Below, piece by piece: positions 1 to 5,321 of a DNA stretch of 5,321 nt (the first letter of the stretch is position 1; each line of letters starts with the position of its first letter). Below the pieces are notes generated by a model. The model was not told the origin of the DNA. It did not search any database and saw nothing but the letters and a program-made list of their open reading frames with translations. A program made the translations under genes and the position numbers. Source of the stretch: Spirochaetaceae bacterium (GTDB taxonomy: Bacteria > Spirochaetota > Spirochaetia > Treponematales > Breznakiellaceae); assembly GCA_031275595.1 (NCBI GenBank), contig JAISOO010000081.1:1-5321 (forward strand), given 5' to 3'.

Positions 1-2119
1 CTCCCCGGAAACTGCGGTGTTCATAGCCCCCCCGGGGTTTTTCCCCGGACAAACGCGGGGGGATCCCTTCCGTACAGCGGCCCTCCGCCAAAGCGCAGCG
101 GGGGGCAAAGGGGCAGCCCGGTTCGGGGTTCGCCGGATCCGTTACCTTGCCGGGAATGGAAAAAAGCCGTCCCCGGGAATAGTGGCTGCCGAACCGGGGA
201 GAAGCGGCCAGGAGGGCCCTGGTGTAGGGGTGGCGGGGGCGGTCGAGGATACCCTCCGACAGCCCCGATTCCATCACCAGTCCCCCGTACATCACCATGA
301 TCCGGTCGGAAAGGTCCGCCACCAGGTCGATATCGTGGCTGATAAAAATAATAGTGAGCCCCCGGCTTTTCCGCAGGGATTTAAGGAGGTCGATAATCTG
401 CTTTTGGATGGTCACATCCAGGGCGGTGGTGGGCTCATCGGCGATCAGGAATTCCGCGGATTGGGCCAGGGCTAGGGCTATGCCGATCCGCTGGAGCTGT
501 CCGCCGGAAAACTGGTGGGGAAAGTTTGAGAGCCGTTCCCGGCTGTTTTTCAGGCCCGTTTCCCCCAGGAGGGACACCGCCCGTTCCGCCGCGGCCGTCC
601 GGCTTATCCCCGGCTCCTTGTTGCGGAAGGTTTCAAGAAAGACCTTTTCCATGTTTTGGAGGGGATCGTAGGAACGGCCCGGTTCCTGGAAGATCATCCC
701 GATCCTTTTCCCCCGGTATTCCCGGAACCCCGGCACATCCAGGCCCCTCAACTCCTTCCCCTCGAACCGTATGGAGCCCCGGACCCCGGCATTCCGGGGC
801 AGAAGGCCCGGTATGGCCTGGGTGGTAACGCTTTTCCCCGAACCGCTCTCTCCCACAATACCCAGGATCTCCCCCCGGTTGAGGGAAAGGGACACCCCCC
901 GGACCGCCTGAACCGCGGTTTTGGTAAGACCCCGGAAAACAGAGAAAGCCACCTCAAGGTCCCGTACCTCCAGCAAGGGTATAGGAGCGCCATGCTCAGG
1001 CCCGGCCGATACCGCTTCCGGAACGGAAGCCGGCTTGCCGCCCCCCCTCGGTTTCGTAAAGAAGGACCGTTCCCTTCTCCCTAAACTATGGTAGGGATCG
1101 AAAAAGTCCCGGAGGGCGTCGCCGATAAAGTTAAACCCCAGGGTTACCCCCAGGAGGAACCAAACAGGCCAGAGGAGCCAGGGGTAGTTTCTGAGGTTAC
1201 TCAGGGTGGAAATATCCCGTTTGATAAGGGAACCCCAGCTTACCGCGGGGTCCACGATCCCCAGTCCCAGGTAGGACAGGGTGGTTTCGGTCATAATAAA
1301 CCCCGGTACCGAAAGGGCGATACTTACGATAAGGAGGCTCGCGATCTGGGGAATGATATGGCCCGAGATGATCATCGGCGCGGGAATGGTTTCCAGTTGG
1401 GCGTTCATTACAAATTCTTCCCGCTTGATCGCGTGGACCATGCCCCGGATAGTCCGGGCCGATCCGGGCCATCCCACCAAGGAGAGGATCAGGGTGATCA
1501 TCATGTAAGATTGGCCGGAATCCATGGTTGAGGATAAAAGGGATCGTAAAAAAAGAATGAGGTAGAGTCCCGGGATGAGCATAAAGAATTCAGCAAAACG
1601 CATAATGGTCCAGTCCGCGGCGCCCCCAAAGTACCCCGAAAGGCCGCCGAAGAGGATGGCAAGCCCCAGGGAAATGGCGGTGGCGATAAAACCGATGGTC
1701 AGGGATATCCGGCTGCCGTGGACGATCCGGGAAAAAAGATCCCTGCCCAGGTGATCCGCCCCCAGAAGGAAGGCCGGATAGGAACCGGGAGGGCTGGTAA
1801 AGAGGTGCCTGTTCATGGGGATGATACCCCAGAGTTTGTAGGGCTCCCCCCGGCCAAAAAAGACCACCGGCCCATAGGAACCCCTGACCCGGGCATAACG
1901 CCAGTTTACGGTGTTTACCACCCGGGCCTCCTGGGCCTGGAATTTTCCTGCAAAAAGACGCAGGTTCGGGGGATGGTAGGTTTTATCCGCAAAGGAAGCG
2001 GTAGCCCCATAGGGGGCGATAAATTCGGCGAAGATCATCATCAGGTAAAGGAGAACCAGGACGATAAAAGAGAAAAAAGCTAACGGCCGCAAACGGAGAT
2101 AGACCAAAAACTTTTTCAT
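1..2119 (-). CDS. Fused ABC importer permease (OppC/DppC type) and ATP-binding protein (OppD/DppD type), 3' end cut by window
   Basis: One frame stays open from the ATG at 2119 to base 1 (706 codons, no stop in the window). Residues 1-346 are a DppC-like permease: TM1 ~12-34, an extracytoplasmic stretch ~36-120, the family motif LGADHLGRDLFSRIVHGSR (119-137), then about five more TM segments to ~334 and a typical GDALRDFFDP end. Residues 347-381 are a Gly/Pro/basic linker. The rest is a full ATPase: Walker A GESGSGKS (423-430), Q-loop Gln478, signature FSGGQ (537-541), Walker B ending D561-E562, H-loop His595, then the oligo_HPY segment HPYTRALL and Cys669, 675 and 682. It would form one half of the channel and drive uptake by ATP hydrolysis. 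The ATG overlaps the upstream stop (TAATG), with GGGAAGGG just before it. Oddities: the usual EAA-loop Gly is Thr244, and the usual fourth C-terminal Cys is not seen. Domain calls are strong; the fusion rests on my hand translation; substrate unknown. Confidence 0.92.
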   Translation of the reverse strand, partial: MKKFLVYLRLRPLAFFSFIVLVLLYLMMIFAEFIAPYGATASFADKTYHPPNLRLFAGKFQAQEARVVNTVNWRYARVRGSYGPVVFFGRGEPYKLWGIIPMNRHLFTSPPGSYPAFLLGADHLGRDLFSRIVHGSRISLTIGFIATAISLGLAILFGGLSGYFGGAADWTIMRFAEFFMLIPGLYLILFLRSLLSSTMDSGQSYMMITLILSLVGWPGSARTIRGMVHAIKREEFVMNAQLETIPAPMIISGHIIPQIASLLIVSIALSVPGFIMTETTLSYLGLGIVDPAVSWGSLIKRDISTLSNLRNYPWLLWPVWFLLGVTLGFNFIGDALRDFFDPYHSLGRRERSFFTKPRGGGKPASVPEAVSAGPEHGAPIPLLEVRDLEVAFSVFRGLTKTAVQAVRGVSLSLNRGEILGIVGESGSGKSVTTQAIPGLLPRNAGVRGSIRFEGKELRGLDVPGFREYRGKRIGMIFQEPGRSYDPLQNMEKVFLETFRNKEPGISRTAAAERAVSLLGETGLKNSRERLSNFPHQFSGGQLQRIGIALALAQSAEFLIADEPTTALDVTIQKQIIDLLKSLRKSRGLTIIFISHDIDLVADLSDRIMVMYGGLVMESGLSEGILDRPRHPYTRALLAASPRFGSHYSRGRLFSIPGKVTDPANPEPGCPFAPRCALAEGRCTEGIPPRLSGEKPRGGYEHRSFRG

Positions 2120-3204
2120 TATCCCTTCCCATACCGTATCCTGGGATCCACCAGGGCCAGGATGATGTCCGAAAGGACCATCCCCAGGAGTACCAGGAAG
2201 GAGACAAACATGATATTGGAGAGGACCAGGTTGATATCCTCCTGGAGTACCGCTTCGTACATGAGCCGCCCTATACCGGGATAGGCGAAGATGATCTCCA
2301 GAATCAGGGAACCCGAAAAGAGGCTTGCCAGGAGGTTGGCACTCCCGGTGATATAGGGGTTCAGGGTGTTCCTGAAGGCGTGGTTAAAGTAGATCCGCCA
2401 TTCCCCGATTCCCCGGGCCCGGAGGCTCGTGATATAGGGCTGGCCCAGTTGGTCCAGCATGGTGGCCCGAATCATCCTGAGGGTACCGCCGATACCCCCC
2501 AAAAAAGCCGCCAGGAGGGGGAGGAAGACGTGGTGCAGGTAGGAGAAGGTGAACCGCGCCGGCGCTTCGGCAAAGGGGAAGGGGGGATAGGCGGTTACCG
2601 GGAAAAGCCCCGTCACCGAAGCGAAGAGCTGGAACAGGATCAACATGAGGATCCCCGGAAAGGCGTGGAGGACCAGAGCGAAAAAGGTTACCGCCAGGTC
2701 CGTTTTGGTCCCCGCCTTGGTGGAAAAGTAGACCCCCAGGACAAAGGAAAAAAAGGTGATGAGGACCAGGGATATGAGGTTGAGGATCACCGAATTGACC
2801 AGCCGGGAGGCGATAAGGAAGGACACCGGCGCCCGGGAAATAAGGCTCGTCCCCAGATCCCCCTGGAGGACCCGGCCCAGCCAGCGGAAATACTGGACGT
2901 AAAAGGGCTGGTCCAGCCCCAGTTCCGTCCGCCGGGCGGCAAGCTGCTCCAGGTCCATGACGTGCCGTTCCTGTCCCGGCCGGCTCTGATTTTCCCCGAA
3001 GATCTGCTGCAGCATAATCTGATCCACGATGTCTCCGGGGGCCAGTTCCATTAAACCGAATACCGCGAAGCCCAGCATAAAGAGCATAACCGCCATGGTG
3101 AAAAGCCGTCCCAGGATATAGGCAAGAAGGGGGGCCTTTTGTTTAAAAAGGAAAAAAGGCCGTAAAAATACGAGGCCTATGCCCCCGGGCTCCCCCTCTT
3201 TCAT
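2119..3204 (-). CDS. ABC importer permease, OppB/DppB type
   Basis: A 361-residue inner-membrane protein of the binding-protein-dependent transport family (BPD_transp_1), forming one half of the translocation channel with the permease part of the fused downstream protein. Predicted TM segments lie near residues 33-55, 138-160, 171-193, 223-245, 285-308 and 328-350. Family hallmarks are LAPGD (54-58), ELGLDQPFYVQYFRWL before GDLGTS (94-120), the cytoplasmic EAA-type loop SLRARGIGEWRIYFNHAFRN (260-279) with its conserved Gly265, and the C-terminal YPGIGRL and LVDPRIRYG. Length is near the upper end for DppB proteins because of a hydrophilic N-terminal tail of ~25 residues and a longer loop after TM1. 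The ATG shares ATGA with the stop of the binding-protein gene and has no clear Shine-Dalgarno, which points to translational coupling. The stop overlaps the next start by one base. Transported substrate cannot be told from the sequence. Confidence 0.95.
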   Translation of the reverse strand: MKEGEPGGIGLVFLRPFFLFKQKAPLLAYILGRLFTMAVMLFMLGFAVFGLMELAPGDIVDQIMLQQIFGENQSRPGQERHVMDLEQLAARRTELGLDQPFYVQYFRWLGRVLQGDLGTSLISRAPVSFLIASRLVNSVILNLISLVLITFFSFVLGVYFSTKAGTKTDLAVTFFALVLHAFPGILMLILFQLFASVTGLFPVTAYPPFPFAEAPARFTFSYLHHVFLPLLAAFLGGIGGTLRMIRATMLDQLGQPYITSLRARGIGEWRIYFNHAFRNTLNPYITGSANLLASLFSGSLILEIIFAYPGIGRLMYEAVLQEDINLVLSNIMFVSFLVLLGMVLSDIILALVDPRIRYGKG

Positions 3205-5027
3205 GGCTTAAGGAAAATATGGGTGGTCTCAAACCCGTGCAGGTTATCGTAATACACATTGGACAGATCCCAGCGATTCCGGAGGGCGGAAAAACTCCGG
3301 GGCCGCAGGAGGTATATCACCGGACATTGTTCCAGGATTATCTCCTGGTACTCGTTCCAGAACATTCGGGCCTTATCCCGGTCCAGGGTATAGGCCCCCT
3401 CGTTGTAGAGGTAGTCAATCCGGGCCTCCCATTCGGTGGCGGGACTTTCCTGCAGGGGATACCAGAGGTGGAGGTTGCCATCGGAGGGCCACACGTTGCT
3501 TCCCTGGGTGGGGAAAATATTGGATCCCGAAAGGCGCATCAACATGGACTGCCATTCAAAGGTGGTAAACATCTGTTCCACCATCTTCTGAAAATCAACG
3601 ACCCGGATATTCACCGTGATCCCCACCTGGGAAAGCTCGGCCATGATGATCGACGCAATATCGGTGCTGATGGTACTTCCTGATTGGATAGTGAGGTCAA
3701 AGGTTACCGGCCGCTCCCGGTCGTCCCGCAGGGTTCCTGAGCCGTCCCGTTTCATGCCGATGGATTCCAGCAATTCCAGGGCCCGTCCGGGATCGTAGAG
3801 GTAACGCAGTTTTATTTCCGGGTTGTAATAGGGGTTCGGCTCGGGGAAGAAGTTGAGCTTCGGTTCCGCAAGCCCCCGGTACACCTGGGATGCGATCCGG
3901 TCCCGGTTCAAAAGACAGCTCATGGCCTGGCGGAATTCCTTTTGGGTAAACCACCCGTAGTGGGGGCTGTCCCGGTGTTTGGGGTTCTGGTTAAAGGTCC
4001 AAAAGGACGCGCTGAGGCTCCCCTCGGCGTTAAAGACCGTATAATCCACCCCGCTCTTGTTGATCAGTTCCTCCAGGTCCTCGGGCCGGGCGGTGTAGGA
4101 TTCGATCTGCCCCTCCTTAAATAAAAGGAACTGGGTGTTTTCATCGGGGATTATCCGGATGATCTGTTCCTCAACATAGGGGATAGCAAGGCCGTTCCGA
4201 TCCTTGTTCCAGTAATCCCTGTTCCGTTTGTATACCAGCCGCTGTCCCGGGGTGTATTCGGTGAGGAACCACATCCCCATGGAGGGTATCTTTTGGGGGT
4301 CCCCGTCCACGCTGAAAAGATCCAACACCCCCTGGACCCCCCGTTCCCGTTTGGCCTCCTCATAATCCAGCCGGGGGGCGATGGGCCCGTTGGTGGTGAG
4401 GAGGGGTTCCGCCACAATCCGGGGAAAATGGAACACAAAACGCTTGTCGTCGATTTTTTTTATATCAATATGGGCCTCGGTTCCGTCTTCCATAACGAGG
4501 AACTGGCCGTTGTAGCCGGAGCTGCTGAAGGCGGGGTCTCCATCGATCTCGTTGTACCAGAAGATCACGTCGTCGCTCGTAACCGGGATTTTCACCTCCG
4601 AATTATAGTAGCTCCAGTAGAGGTCGTCCCGCAGGGTGTAGGTGAGATCCAGGGTACCCGCCGCTTCGTCGACCGCTATTTCAAAAGCGGCACATCGGGG
4701 TTTCCACTCCCGTTTAACCACGTCGTACTCCACCAGATAGTCCAGCATACTCTCCACCACGGCCTTGGTGGCGCTGTCCTGTTCAGCCATAAGGGCGTTG
4801 AAACTCTTGGGGTCCTCATGCATGACGTCGTACCAGGTTCCGGCAACCCTGCCGGGGATAAACTCCTCCCCTTGCCAGGGTTTTGTTATGGTTTTCGCCA
4901 GAATTTCTTCAAGGCCCCCGGGACTCAAGGCATCGATAGCTTCCGGAGAAAGCTCCTCGCTGGGGGTACAGGAAGTAAAGGCGATAAGGAGGCAAAAACC
5001 GCCGATAAGGGGTAAACTGGTTTTCAT
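3201..5027 (-). CDS. Extracellular solute-binding protein, family 5 (SBP_bac_5), lipoprotein
   Basis: A 608-residue receptor for the importer encoded downstream. It should be lipid-anchored outside the cytoplasmic membrane and deliver substrate to the permeases. The N-terminus MKTSLPLIGGFCLLIAFTSC is a lipoprotein signal with a loose lipobox (FTSC, lipidated Cys20), of a kind common in spirochaetes. Family-5 signatures follow: EDPKSFNALM (71-80), TLRDDLYWSY (131-140), VTSDDVIFWYNEI (149-161), an LTEYTPGQRLVYKRNRDYW block (255-273), FRQAMSCLLNRDRI (365-378), YDPGRALELLESIGM (411-425) and IIMAELSQVGITVNI (460-474). The frame is open upstream to a TTG at 5108, but only the ATG at 5027 puts the signal peptide first, and the extension would run through the promoter. 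No Shine-Dalgarno precedes this ATG; the promoter spacing suggests a leaderless mRNA. The stop overlaps the next gene (ATGA). Family members bind peptides, nickel or oligosaccharides, so the ligand is left open. Confidence 0.95.
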   Translation of the reverse strand: MKTSLPLIGGFCLLIAFTSCTPSEELSPEAIDALSPGGLEEILAKTITKPWQGEEFIPGRVAGTWYDVMHEDPKSFNALMAEQDSATKAVVESMLDYLVEYDVVKREWKPRCAAFEIAVDEAAGTLDLTYTLRDDLYWSYYNSEVKIPVTSDDVIFWYNEIDGDPAFSSSGYNGQFLVMEDGTEAHIDIKKIDDKRFVFHFPRIVAEPLLTTNGPIAPRLDYEEAKRERGVQGVLDLFSVDGDPQKIPSMGMWFLTEYTPGQRLVYKRNRDYWNKDRNGLAIPYVEEQIIRIIPDENTQFLLFKEGQIESYTARPEDLEELINKSGVDYTVFNAEGSLSASFWTFNQNPKHRDSPHYGWFTQKEFRQAMSCLLNRDRIASQVYRGLAEPKLNFFPEPNPYYNPEIKLRYLYDPGRALELLESIGMKRDGSGTLRDDRERPVTFDLTIQSGSTISTDIASIIMAELSQVGITVNIRVVDFQKMVEQMFTTFEWQSMLMRLSGSNIFPTQGSNVWPSDGNLHLWYPLQESPATEWEARIDYLYNEGAYTLDRDKARMFWNEYQEIILEQCPVIYLLRPRSFSALRNRWDLSNVYYDNLHGFETTHIFLKP

Positions 5028-5033
5028 AAGGGT

Positions 5034-5062
5034 ATTGTATCGGTTCCGAATGGGGGTGTCAA
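5034..5062 (-). promoter_or_regulatory. Sigma-70 type promoter of the ABC importer operon
   Basis: On the minus strand a perfect -35 box TTGACA (5062-5057) and a 5/6 -10 box TACAAT (5039-5034) are separated by exactly 17 bases. Only six bases (ACCCTT) lie between the -10 box and the ATG at 5027, so the expected transcription start falls at or within a base or two of the A of the start codon. No competing promoter of similar quality was seen between here and the tRNA gene on this strand. Confidence 0.8.
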
Positions 5063-5073
5063 CGCGCGTGTGT

Positions 5074-5086
5074 GCCGCATTGCGGC
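5074..5086. promoter_or_regulatory. 13-bp palindrome upstream of the operon -35 box, possible operator
   Basis: GCCGCA-T-TGCGGC is a perfect inverted repeat with 6-bp arms and a one-base centre. It ends 11 bases upstream of the -35 box of the importer promoter and lies in the divergent region facing the tRNA gene. Its place fits a site for a dimeric regulator, but the arms are short and GC-rich and no regulator gene is visible, so chance is possible. Confidence 0.35.
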
Positions 5087-5101
5087 GTGCGGGCCGGTCG
5101 G

Positions 5102-5130
5102 TAGACAAATCCGATCCTTTTTGATAGATT
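5102..5130 (+). promoter_or_regulatory. Candidate promoter for tRNA-Cys
   Basis: On the plus strand TAGACA (5102-5107; 5/6 of the -35 consensus) and TAGATT (5125-5130; 4/6 of the -10 consensus) are separated by 17 bases. Transcription would start near 5137, giving a leader of about 45 bases before the mature tRNA 5' end. A second option, TTGAAA at 5149-5154, has no good -10 partner. Confidence 0.4.
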
Positions 5131-5181
5131 TAAGGGTAAGGGAATTGCTTGAAACTGAAGTTGGGAGCGGTTCCTTCTTAC

Positions 5182-5253
5182 GGCGCCGTACCCAAGCGGT
5201 AAGGGAGAGGTCTGCAAAACCTTTATGCGACGGTTCGATTCCGCCCGGCGCCT
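5182..5253 (+). tRNA. tRNA-Cys (anticodon GCA)
   Basis: The 72 bases fold as a full cloverleaf. The acceptor stem GGCGCCG (5182-5188) pairs perfectly with CGGCGCC (5246-5252). The D stem is CCC/GGG with loop AAGCGGTAA. The anticodon stem GAGGT/ACCTT encloses the loop CTGCAAA, with GCA at 5214-5216. The variable loop has 5 bases and the T loop is TTCGATT. U73 (5253) is the discriminator expected for Cys tRNAs. The CCA end is not encoded and must be added by the CCA-adding enzyme. The T stem GACGG/CCGCC has one A-C mismatch (5230 with 5244). The gene is divergent from the importer operon. Confidence 0.96.
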
Positions 5254-5266
5254 TTATTATTTTTCA

Positions 5267-5291
5267 TAATTCTTTATATTATAAGGAATTA
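5267..5291 (+). repeat. AT-rich inverted repeat just downstream of tRNA-Cys
   Basis: TAATTCTTTATA (5267-5278) and TATAAGGAATTA (5280-5291) can pair over 12 positions with one G-U, around a single central T. The innermost pairs would open to form a loop. It starts 13 bases after the tRNA 3' end and is not followed by a clean T-run, so it is a weak terminator candidate at best. The right arm contains AAGGA, the possible ribosome binding site of the next reading frame. Confidence 0.45.
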
Positions 5292-5292
5292 G

Positions 5293-5321
5293 ATGAGTCT
5301 TGTTTTATTATTGTTTACTAT
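5293..5321 (+). CDS. Possible start of a new gene, cut by the window end
   Basis: AAGGA at 5283-5287 lies five bases before an ATG at 5293, and the nine visible codons read MSLVLLLFT with no stop. The hydrophobic start would suit a signal peptide or membrane segment. Such a short piece of very AT-rich DNA is weak evidence and the product cannot be named. Base composition differs sharply from the importer genes. Confidence 0.3.

Noticed and set aside
748..993. 81-codon minus-strand frame with ATG at 993 inside the linker/ATPase junction, considered as a separate ATPase start
   Set aside because: It is in a different frame from the ATPase and its product has no Walker or signature motif; the ATPase is read in the frame of the permease.
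17..1531. Several plus-strand frames (for example 656-1084 and 1088-1531)
   Set aside because: They are antisense to the fused permease-ATPase gene and read as Pro/Gly/Arg-rich shadows without recognisable domains.
2380..3054. 224-codon open frame on the plus strand opposite the DppB-type permease
   Set aside because: Low-complexity, charged, Gly/Glu/Gln-rich product typical of a shadow of a membrane protein gene; no ribosome binding site or family match.
4293..5015. 240-codon open frame on the plus strand opposite the binding-protein gene
   Set aside because: It is antisense to a well-supported family-5 binding protein, shows no family motif, and long antisense frames are expected in GC-rich DNA.
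5028..5108. 27-residue N-terminal extension of the binding protein starting at a TTG at 5108
   Set aside because: It would put a charged stretch before the lipoprotein signal peptide and run straight through the promoter boxes at 5034-5062; the ATG at 5027 is the natural start.
1..5321. CRISPR arrays, insertion sequences, phage or toxin-antitoxin genes
   Set aside because: No regularly spaced repeats, transposase-like frames or terminal inverted repeats were seen on either strand.

Overview
The window carries most of one minus-strand operon encoding an ABC importer of the oligopeptide/dipeptide/nickel (Opp/Dpp, family-5 solute-binding) type. To its right lie a divergently transcribed tRNA-Cys gene and the first codons of a possible further gene. 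The operon DNA is GC-rich, with many CCC/GGG/CGG codons, while the last ~68 bases are strongly AT-rich. The loose lipobox of the binding protein and the general look of the proteins suggest a GC-rich spirochaete, for example a Treponema-like organism. This is only an inference; nothing here fixes the taxon.

Layout, read along the minus strand from right to left. A near-consensus sigma-70 promoter (TTGACA, 17 bp, TACAAT) at 5034-5062 drives a lipoprotein substrate-binding protein (5027-3201). Its TGA overlaps the ATG of an OppB/DppB-type permease (3204-2119), and that gene's TAA overlaps the next ATG by one base. The third gene starts at 2119 and stays open to base 1, where the window cuts it. 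My own translation shows a single continuous frame of about 706 codons. It encodes an OppC/DppC-type permease (residues 1 to ~346), a ~35-residue Gly/Pro/basic linker, and a complete OppD/DppD-type ATPase with its C-terminal oligo_HPY/cysteine region. It is therefore a permease-ATPase fusion, the most notable object in the window. A second ATPase (DppF type) would be expected just beyond base 1 but cannot be seen.

Together the genes would form a lipoprotein receptor outside the cytoplasmic membrane, a heterodimeric membrane channel, and an ATPase of which one half is covalently tied to one channel subunit. The substrate is not determined; peptides, oligosaccharides and nickel are all transported by members of this family.

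The region 5028-5181 holds the operon promoter, a 13-bp palindrome just upstream of its -35 box, and a weaker plus-strand promoter candidate for the tRNA. The -10 box is so close to the ATG that the operon mRNA is predicted to be leaderless. Right of the tRNA (5254-5321) are an AT-rich inverted repeat and a possible RBS plus start codon.
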